From Nitrosospira multiformis (lineage in GTDB: Bacteria; Pseudomonadota; Gammaproteobacteria; Burkholderiales; Nitrosomonadaceae), in NCBI RefSeq assembly GCF_900110185.1, contig NZ_FOCT01000005.1, positions 73,076 to 137,075 of the forward strand: 64,000 nt of DNA, read 5' to 3'. Positions 57,479 to 64,000 of this stretch are shown piece by piece; position 1 is the stretch's first letter, and each line of letters opens with the position of its first letter. The position numbers were made by a program, and so were the translations under genes. The notes under the pieces are model-generated. The model was not told the origin of the DNA, ran no database searches, and was given only the letters and a program-made list of their open reading frames with translations.

Positions 57479-59242
57479 CTATTGCGCTTGCCCTGCCACT
57501 GTCATAGGCGAAAAAACACACCCGAAGCGGGAGGCGCCGAGTTTCACATCCGCCCGTGCCCACGCCTTATTGAAACGCTCTTCAACCAGCGCCGCCCGCT
57601 CGTTTTTGCCCTGTGCGCGCAGAGCCTGCAACAAGCCATAAAGTGCCCATCCATTATTGCGGTTGCGCCGCAGGTCTTCCCAGTAGACTGTCTCCGCTTC
57701 GGCGGGATGACCCGCTTCAAGCAATATGGCGCCGAGCGTCAACCGCGGGGGCGCCTGCCATTCGGGCGGTTCGGTGTAAGCCAGCGAATCCTCGAGACGA
57801 ACTGCCTGCTCAAGATGTGCGATGGCGGAATTGAACTGTCCGCGCGCAGCAGCAATCTCACCGGCGAGGACCGCAGGACCGATGCGTAAAACCGAGCGCG
57901 CGGTGTTGACGGAAAGAAGCGGACCATCGAGCGAGTCATCCTTCATGATCTCCCGTAAAGCGGCCAGCTCCTGCTCAGCCTGGGGCAACTGCCGCTTGGC
58001 GATAAAGGCAAGGCCCCGGGCATAGTGCCATCCACCTTTCAGAAACGCATTGCTTGAGGGAGGCTCCGGTTCCTGAAGCATTTCGTCCCATTTTCCAAAC
58101 CTTGTAAGTGCCCAATAAGGTACCACGCGGAATATTCCGGTCATGGGCATTTCTTTCAAAACCGCGTCGTCGATGGTGCTCGCAACCTTTCTTGCTGAGT
58201 CGATCGCCAATTCGCTTTGGCCATCGGCGCTTGCAGCGGCCCAGAGGAAGTGAATGTTGTGAGGAAAATAGGCCATCGCATAAAAGCCATGTTCATGCTG
58301 CCGGACGAGGTACCTCACATCGGCGGCGATTGCACGCTGATTGGCAGTTATTGCATCTTCATAGCGGCCCACCCGCAGGTAGATGTGCGATGGCATATGT
58401 ATCAGGTGCCCGGCATCGGGCATCAGTGTAAGCAGCGTATTTGCTGCCTGCTCAGCCCGCTCCGGCATGTTGGTCGGTTCCATGAGATGGATATACATGT
58501 GCGTCGCGCCCGGATGCCGGGGATTGCCTTGCAACACGCCCTCGGTAACTGCGACGATTTCCCTTGTTCGTTCCATCGGATAGTCATCGCGCATCCAGTA
58601 ACCCCACGGACTGGTATCCATTACGGATTCGACAAAAAGCATCGCGATATCCTGATCACCGGGAAAACGCCGATGTACCTCTCGCATAGCATTTGCATAT
58701 GCCTTGTCGTTGGCCTTCCGATCTTCGGAATTGCCAGTGTACCGCTTTTCCAGAGCCCCGATCAGCGCGCGCTCCCTGTCAGACACGCCTCCCGCGAGAG
58801 AAGCAGCCTTTCTGACCAGTTCCAGCGCTGATACTTCGTTTTTTGCCTCCATCGGCGCGTTGATATTGGGGCCAAGCACGAGCGCCTGTCCCCAGTAAGC
58901 CATCGCGAGAGCGGGGTCCAGCCGCGCCGCCTCCCTGAATGCACGCCCCGCCTCCGCATGATTGAAAGCATAGGAGAGATTCAAGCCCTGATTCATATAC
59001 TGCTGCGCCAACTGGTTGCTGGTGCTGACGGGAAACGTATGCGAGCCGAGATTCAGCAACCGGGGAGCTCCATAATCGGCGGGCATTCGCTCACCTGGTC
59101 GCTCTTGATGACGATGAGTTGCGCGGTCTTCGGTAGGCCCTCTGACCTCGCTGCTTTGCCCATTCTGGGCAAAAGCGCCGGAGGTTGTCCCGACTAAGGA
59201 CATTATTACCAGGGCAATGAAATGAAGAACGTAGGCTCGCAT
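57479..59242 (-). CDS. Secreted TPR-repeat protein
   Basis: 587 residues. A signal peptide (FIALVIMSLVGTTSGAFA) is followed by TPR-like helical repeats: GLNLSYAFNHAEAGRAFREAARLDP and the C-terminal AVRLEDSLAYTEPPEW / LEAGHPAEAETVYWEDLRRN units. The middle has conserved MHMPSHIYLRVGRYEDA and YMHIHLMEP-like segments typical of a large uncharacterised periplasmic family. No catalytic motif recognised. It probably scaffolds or binds a partner in the periplasm. Confidence 0.85.
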   Translation of the reverse strand: MRAYVLHFIALVIMSLVGTTSGAFAQNGQSSEVRGPTEDRATHRHQERPGERMPADYGAPRLLNLGSHTFPVSTSNQLAQQYMNQGLNLSYAFNHAEAGRAFREAARLDPALAMAYWGQALVLGPNINAPMEAKNEVSALELVRKAASLAGGVSDRERALIGALEKRYTGNSEDRKANDKAYANAMREVHRRFPGDQDIAMLFVESVMDTSPWGYWMRDDYPMERTREIVAVTEGVLQGNPRHPGATHMYIHLMEPTNMPERAEQAANTLLTLMPDAGHLIHMPSHIYLRVGRYEDAITANQRAIAADVRYLVRQHEHGFYAMAYFPHNIHFLWAAASADGQSELAIDSARKVASTIDDAVLKEMPMTGIFRVVPYWALTRFGKWDEMLQEPEPPSSNAFLKGGWHYARGLAFIAKRQLPQAEQELAALREIMKDDSLDGPLLSVNTARSVLRIGPAVLAGEIAAARGQFNSAIAHLEQAVRLEDSLAYTEPPEWQAPPRLTLGAILLEAGHPAEAETVYWEDLRRNRNNGWALYGLLQALRAQGKNERAALVEERFNKAWARADVKLGASRFGCVFSPMTVAGQAQ

Positions 59243-59452
59243 TGATCTCTCCTTGTCAACTGGTTATCACAGATTCGACTACGTCTGATCGAACCCTGGA
59301 AACCGTATATTGGTATTTTGATATGCAGCAATAACGAGACAACAAACAACCCCAAACTCAAAAAGCGTTACAAACGAATATCCACGACATTCACCGTCAA
59401 ATTTTGCTGCCGACCACCGATCTTCCGCGGACATAAGGATTTGCAACATGAC

Positions 59453-60226
59453 TCATAGCGGCAACTCGTGGCGCAGTTCCGCCAAGCGAGCCAGGCAAAA
59501 ATGAATGAAGGCCAGCCCTGTCAGCACAGCGGCAAACAGGTTTAAAATCGGCACGAATTGCACCAGACCCGCAAGCAGCCCCAAGCCCCACAACAGAGGC
59601 CGGTCCCTGGAAAATATAGCTCGCATTTCTTTCGGTGTGGCATGTTCCGCCAGCGCATCGTAGCGAAACAGGCGCTGGTTCAGATAGGCGGCAGCAACAA
59701 ACGGGATAACCACGCCTGCCCCCGCCAGCCATAATGGGAGGGTAATCAGCCAGATTGCAATGAAAATGGCAAGAGCAGCCAGCGCATTGAGCACACTGCC
59801 AGCGAGCGTCCCGCCTTTTTCGCGTTTGAGTAGCGGATAGTCGCGACGCGCAACCAAACCGATCAAGGCAGGCATCGCGAACAAGGCGGTAATCACGAGT
59901 GCGGTCAAAAAAACCAGCGGCACAAACAGAATCAGATGTGCGATCCCCTGGATTCCATAGGCGATCCACCTCGGTTCAACGCCTTCAAGCCAGGTCTGGA
60001 TACCGATCGCCGTCAACACCTCGGCTATCCAGCCGGAGAAAGTCCCCCAGAAGGCCACGCCCAGCACTACCCACAGCAGACTTGCTGCAAGAATAGGCCA
60101 GACGATGATCCACAGCACCTGAAACTGAAACAAATCGCGAAATGCCCGCGATAACGCCCGAAATATCGACTCCACAATCCCCCCTTCCAAGTCCCGAAAC
60201 TCGGCCATGAACGAGTGAGCTGGCAT
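59453..60226 (-). CDS. EI24/CysZ-like integral membrane protein
   Basis: 257 residues with about five to six hydrophobic segments; SIFRALSRAFRDLF at the start and FSRDRPLLWGLGLLAGLVQFVP fit the EI24 (CysZ-type) domain. CysZ proteins import sulfate in enterobacteria, but many EI24 proteins have other or unknown roles and no cys genes are near, so I do not use that symbol. Start uncertain within the first twenty residues. Confidence 0.85.
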   Translation of the reverse strand: MPAHSFMAEFRDLEGGIVESIFRALSRAFRDLFQFQVLWIIVWPILAASLLWVVLGVAFWGTFSGWIAEVLTAIGIQTWLEGVEPRWIAYGIQGIAHLILFVPLVFLTALVITALFAMPALIGLVARRDYPLLKREKGGTLAGSVLNALAALAIFIAIWLITLPLWLAGAGVVIPFVAAAYLNQRLFRYDALAEHATPKEMRAIFSRDRPLLWGLGLLAGLVQFVPILNLFAAVLTGLAFIHFCLARLAELRHELPL

Positions 60227-60475
60227 TATGCAAACTGCCGAATTGGCTGTGACACAACTTCTCCCGCACTTTTCAACTCAGGCCAAAAATCACAAAAAGC
60301 TCATGGCAAGCCCCGAATGATTACACGCTTGCCCCATCCCGCCGAGCACGCACTCTACTTGATTTATAGTTGAAAAGTTCAGCTATGGCTGGAATGACGC
60401 ATGCAGCAATGATAGACGGAACAATACAGCAGAAGCGGCGGAATGAAAGGGGATTAAAAACTTTCTACTACTCAG

Positions 60476-61027
60476 CTATTCGATGCCGCCCTCACATCGA
60501 GGATCCCAGTCATACGCAAACGCGTTGTACCACGTGCTATGTTCCCAGATTTCACTACATATCTCGCCGCAGATTTTTCGCTCGAATCCGCACATGCCCC
60601 CCAGCCGGAAATGCGCTGTATAAGCACCTGCGGCATCGCCTCCCTTCAGTTCGATAACCACGCGGCCATTCTGCTCAGAGACACGCAGCGAACGGGTGTT
60701 GGTGAGATCTCTATAGAATTTCTCGGGGATATGGAATCGCTGCCCGTCGATGAAAACAAGAAAAGTTTCAGTCACGAACCGCGGCGCACCGCTATCCATT
60801 CCCCACATGCCACCATCGGTTTCACGGCACTCACCGCTTTTACACTTGCGCTCACGGAAAATCACTCCTACCTTTTTGCCGGAGGGAAGCGCATGGTTTT
60901 TTTCGTGCTGAAAGGGCGGCGCTTCCTTTTGCGCGAGAACCATGTCGGATGTGAAAAAGGATAGACCGATTAACGCAACGGAGAAGAGGGTAAAGCGCAA
61001 GACACCGCGTTTCAAGGGGCCCAACAT
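60476..61027 (-). CDS. Hypothetical secreted protein
   Basis: About 183 residues from the ATG at 61027 (the frame extends to 61066). A signal sequence (FTLFSVALIGLSFFTSDMVLA) leads to a globular domain with six Cys (CKSGEC, CGFERKICGEIC, a final Cys) that may form disulfides, and ends DPRCEGGIE. No family recognised. It lies 52 bases downstream of the DUF5675 gene on the same strand. Confidence 0.65.
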   Translation of the reverse strand: MLGPLKRGVLRFTLFSVALIGLSFFTSDMVLAQKEAPPFQHEKNHALPSGKKVGVIFRERKCKSGECRETDGGMWGMDSGAPRFVTETFLVFIDGQRFHIPEKFYRDLTNTRSLRVSEQNGRVVIELKGGDAAGAYTAHFRLGGMCGFERKICGEICSEIWEHSTWYNAFAYDWDPRCEGGIE

Positions 61028-61079
61028 CGTCGGATTGATGCGTAGAGCATTACTGCCGCCTGCCACACTCCTCCCCTAC

Positions 61080-61472
61080 TTACTCGATTTCAATGAATAT
61101 TTTCTGGGTCTCGGCTGCGGTTTTCATTTTCTCGAACAGGCGATCGAAAGCAGCCCTGCTTTGTCCGATGAAATTGACACCTTTAGTATCGCCCACCAAT
61201 ATGCACCCTTCTGTATTCGCCGAGATATTGCCGGGATGTATCCTGACCCCTTCAAAATTTGGCACGTTCAAAAGAAGCGGAAGGGGCTTTTGAAATCTTT
61301 GGGAAAAATTGATGACAACCTCGTATTGCCCCGGGAGAATCGCGGTCTTGCCCTTGATCTTCACAGACCTCACCTTGTCTTCCAGCGTGTAGCACTCGAA
61401 CTCCCCATCGACTGACAATTCACCTATCGTACTGTCATCGGAAAATTCCAGTCTTTTTACACGCAGATCCAT
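61080..61472 (-). CDS. DUF5675 family protein
   Basis: 130 residues. ILPGQYEVVI, VPNFEGVRIHPGN and TEGCILVG match DUF5675. The His...Gly-Cys order resembles L,D-transpeptidase active sites, and the family is common near phage or secretion loci, so a cell-wall-related activity is possible but unproven. No signal peptide. Complete by family length. Confidence 0.85.
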   Translation of the reverse strand: MDLRVKRLEFSDDSTIGELSVDGEFECYTLEDKVRSVKIKGKTAILPGQYEVVINFSQRFQKPLPLLLNVPNFEGVRIHPGNISANTEGCILVGDTKGVNFIGQSRAAFDRLFEKMKTAAETQKIFIEIE

Positions 61473-61660
61473 TTCGCTTCTCCTTCATATTCATACTTAT
61501 ATTGGAAAGGATAGTCGATGTGGAGGATTTGATCCGGTAAATTTGATCCGGCAAATAAGGCGAGCGAGCCATGATTGCCATCCCCTCAATCCATGGAATT
61601 ATCTCATAGCTTCCTGTGGTATTTTCTAAACCGGTTTTGGAGAGGAGAGTGGCATGATAG

Positions 61661-62953
61661 TCACCCTGGTTGGCACATGGGTTGAACGCTAAGCGTCTTG
61701 ACCAGCTTCAAGTTAAGTGGAATGAGAGGAAGATGTGGGCCTTTGAAGTTCACAAAACCAATTCTGGCAGTCCCGACTGTTTCGAGGCTCACTGCATCCG
61801 GCCGGTTCAAATAATCGAGAAAGTCCTGGGCACTCCTATAATCGTCAAAGCAAAGAGGCGCGTCGTCAACTCGCTGCGACCGCTTGATATAGACCGGTTG
61901 TCCTACGAAGTCACCGGCGGCTGATTTTAACCCGAAAGTTTGTTGCTGGATTTTTTCCGCGGGGATGAGAATGATATCCTCCTGCACTTTCTTATCGGTG
62001 ATCATTTTCACAATATCGTCCCCTTCCTGGTAGGTTTTATCTCCCTTAACCACGTGCCGAATGATGTAAGTGAGAGTAATCGTACCAGTAATATCACTCA
62101 TACCTCTTGGAAGCTTGCTGGTCTGAATATTTAACTTTAGCCTGTCCGGCGCTAACCATCCGTTTTCGTCGGTAGTGGTCACCGAGAATAACTCCGGGTA
62201 GGCTGTATACTCAGGTTTTGGCTCAAAGGTGGCATGTAAGATGGTGTTCCCTGTGAGGTTCAGGCCGAAACCACCGTGTCTGACAATCTTGATACTTCCA
62301 TTGATCGGATCGAACAGCGGGGTGACATCATCGATGCGCACGGAAGCCACCAATTGTTCACTCCTGCCGGCTTGGATAGTTGTCTTACCCGTAATTCCCA
62401 CAGGCAGGTTTGGTGGAGCACTTAGACCTACTTCGGCTCCCCTCTGGAGAGATGACTGAATTGTTCCGGCATTGACCGTGCTATATGCGGTCTGCACAGC
62501 GCTCCATGAACGGATCCTCACCTGATCTAGTTTTATCTCGACTTCGGTGCGCTCGAGCCTGTCGGCAGGATTGAATGGACCCACTTCCGAGACAGTAATT
62601 ATTAAAGCACCTTCAAACGAGGCTACGTTGCGCAGCGCCGACTCAACTCCATTTCCAATCCTGGAATCAAAATTCTTCCGCAAATCATCAACCGTTTTGC
62701 TTTTTTGCGATAATGCACTTATATAAGCTGCCTGTGCCCGTTCCGTCAGGTCTGCTCCTGTTTTTGTGGCAGGCTTTTGCGCTGGAGAAAACACAACGCT
62801 GACGTCCACCTCAGGTATCTTTTTTTTGCAGGCATTTCCTCGTTGATCTCGGCATTCTTTATACCGGCCAACCACTGAGGTTGATCCACAGCCGGATATC
62901 AGCGCGATAAAGACCGAAGCAAGCAGTGCTTTAGCCAGTTTTTTGTACCGCAT
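61661..62953 (-). CDS. Predicted lipoprotein of unknown function
   Basis: About 430 residues from ATG 62953 (the frame is open 40 codons further upstream, but the signal starts here). The lipobox ALISGC places the lipid-bearing Cys near 21. The mature part is largely beta-rich (for example GRSEQLVASVRIDDVTP) with a Cys-containing N-terminal segment (CRDQRGNACKKK). No family recognised. The upstream 80-residue gene overlaps its start by 23 bases, so the two are probably co-expressed. Confidence 0.7.
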   Translation of the reverse strand: MRYKKLAKALLASVFIALISGCGSTSVVGRYKECRDQRGNACKKKIPEVDVSVVFSPAQKPATKTGADLTERAQAAYISALSQKSKTVDDLRKNFDSRIGNGVESALRNVASFEGALIITVSEVGPFNPADRLERTEVEIKLDQVRIRSWSAVQTAYSTVNAGTIQSSLQRGAEVGLSAPPNLPVGITGKTTIQAGRSEQLVASVRIDDVTPLFDPINGSIKIVRHGGFGLNLTGNTILHATFEPKPEYTAYPELFSVTTTDENGWLAPDRLKLNIQTSKLPRGMSDITGTITLTYIIRHVVKGDKTYQEGDDIVKMITDKKVQEDIILIPAEKIQQQTFGLKSAAGDFVGQPVYIKRSQRVDDAPLCFDDYRSAQDFLDYLNRPDAVSLETVGTARIGFVNFKGPHLPLIPLNLKLVKTLSVQPMCQPG

Positions 62954-63176
62954 AAATGCGCCCTGATTCCTCTTTACCGTTATGCGCGTTTGTAAGTAAC
63001 ACTTTGCAAAATTCTGTTCCTGGGTAATAAGCTTTTGGAAGCTCACGGCATATTTGATCATTGTGGCTTGCAAGCGCCTTTAATCGCTCATACCCTGCGT
63101 CCCATTCCGTAATAAACCAGGTGGATTGGGTAGCTGCGTTATTTTTATCCATGACCAGAATATAGAAAGAATCCAT
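62931..63176 (-). CDS. Small hypothetical protein overlapping lipoprotein start
   Basis: 81 residues from ATG 63176, which has GGAGG six bases before it. Content: DSFYILVMDKN, TWFITEWDAGYERLKAL, CRELPKAYYPGTEFC. Two Cys near 45 and 57. No transmembrane helix or family recognised. Overlap with the next gene suggests an operon. Confidence 0.6.
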   Translation of the reverse strand: MDSFYILVMDKNNAATQSTWFITEWDAGYERLKALASHNDQICRELPKAYYPGTEFCKVLLTNAHNGKEESGRIYAVQKTG

Positions 63177-63364
63177 TAACAACCTCCGACATCAGCGGAA
63201 AGGACGCAGGTACAGCGGTGAGTGTTCAGGTGTTTTGATTGATCCCTGTGGTACTGATGCCCTCCTCTGCTTAATATGCGTTTTGCTCATTCACAATTAA
63301 CATAGTAGTAAATTTATCAAACGAACGAGAGTCCGCAAATTACAAACTATAATCAATAGGATGT

Positions 63365-63810
63365 TTGATAGCTGTAGTATTCGAATTTCTTGGAACAAGA
63401 AGGAAAAACCGATACTGGAAAAGAAATGATCACGCGAGCTGTCCATGCCAAGCTTTGACCGGTTTGCTGATGCACTCGCAGGTTGTCCAGAATCAGGAAG
63501 GCTTTTCTGCTGGCATCCCTGATCTGCGCCTTAAGAAATTCAATCAGCTTGTCCGAGTTGAACGTCTCTTCAATGATCATCCAGCGCGCCTTGCCCTGGT
63601 TGATAACAATGGTGATCATCGATAGCTTCTGGCAGGTGTCCCGCATAAGCCACCGGCGTCTTCCTGGCAGGCGCATAACTGCGGCAGCGCACGTCAGTAT
63701 TGACCAGAGCAGTTTCATCGCCCCAATGAATCTCAGCGCCTTCCACCCCGGCGCGTTGCGCTATGGGACTTATGTCATCAAACCGTCGGCTTTGCTCCAA
63801 ATCCGCTCAC
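63365..63810 (-). pseudogene. IS630-family transposase remnant, frameshifted
   Basis: Minus-strand fragments in three frames give, in order, AEIHWGDETALVNTDVR (first catalytic Asp), KLSMITIVINQGKARWMIIEE, FLILDNLRVH (second Asp) and, after another shift, ISKPVKAW and a decayed FLPSYSPELNP-like end. Frame breaks lie near 63655 and 63465. The N-terminal helix-turn-helix half is absent. It is an inactive relic of an IS630-type element. Confidence 0.85.
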
Positions 63811-64000
63811 TGAAAGAGCATGCGTTATTTTTTTTCTTACCTCTTTGTTAATGTTCGGCATCGTACAGAAGTTGCCTTATCAAACCGCCATTCTCGATTT
63901 ACAAGTAGGGGCGCATTAAAACCGGAGCGGAATTTTTCAACCGCTTCCATGGGAGCTGCGGATGCACGGTAACCAGGATGAAGGCTATGCCGTTTCCATA
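63811..64000. other. Right-edge stretch without recognised gene
   Basis: Short frames only. A minus-strand frame entering from the right edge encodes about 33 residues before stopping near 63900, which could be the end of an outside gene; I cannot identify it. Confidence 0.3.

Overview
The window looks like chromosome of a betaproteobacterium. Housekeeping blocks are in typical proteobacterial order (rimP-nusA-infB-rbfA-truB; 4.5S RNA-dnaX-ybaB-recR; dapC-dapD-dapE), and there is a betaproteobacterial-type lipopeptide siderophore locus. A member of the Nitrosomonadaceae (Nitrosospira-like) is my best guess; that is inference from gene content and style, not a database result.

Positions 1-15258 (all minus strand) hold a siderophore-type assembly line read from right to left: a PvdS/OrbS-like ECF sigma factor behind a Fur-box-like site, a tiny DUF4880-only protein, an iron-starvation-type promoter, MbtH, type II thioesterase, Sfp-type phosphopantetheinyl transferase, a fatty-acyl-AMP-ligase NRPS (FAAL-ACP-C-A-PCP), a PKS (KS-AT-KR-ACP) and a second NRPS (C-A...) that runs off the left edge. 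The architecture matches the acylated NRPS-PKS siderophores of the cupriachelin/taiwachelin/variochelin type. A tripartite RND pump (15350-21247, plus strand) diverges from the same Fur-box region and is a candidate exporter.

21456-34758 is mostly core metabolism: proB, a DUF442-like fragment, a rubrerythrin / Fe-S oxidoreductase / DUF3501 / CNP1 cluster, a D-2-hydroxyacid dehydrogenase, a DMT permease, three lysine/DAP genes, prmB, rluB and recR. Between dapE and prmB, on the opposite strand, sits an 84-residue peptide gene with 11 cysteines in its last 43 residues, the most unusual single gene here.

34821-39664 has ybaB, dnaX (carrying a repeat-derived insertion), 4.5S RNA, an unexplained terminator, an orphan BrnA-like antitoxin with internal repeats, an IS3-family remnant and initiator tRNA. 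40020-42037 has two paralogous response regulators (REC-GGDEF and REC-PAS).

42029-48196 is the translation/transcription operon truB<-rbfA<-infB<-nusA<-rimP, with a hairpin attenuator candidate in its leader. 48464-57371 holds acs, a metallo-beta-lactamase-fold hydrolase, a TrmH-family methyltransferase, greB, glk, mtfA, rmuC, a Trp/Pro-repeat secreted protein and a DUF488 protein.

57479-63176 (minus) holds a TPR protein, an EI24/CysZ-like membrane protein and several poorly known envelope proteins. The right end has a decayed IS630-family transposase. I found no CRISPR array and no intact prophage.
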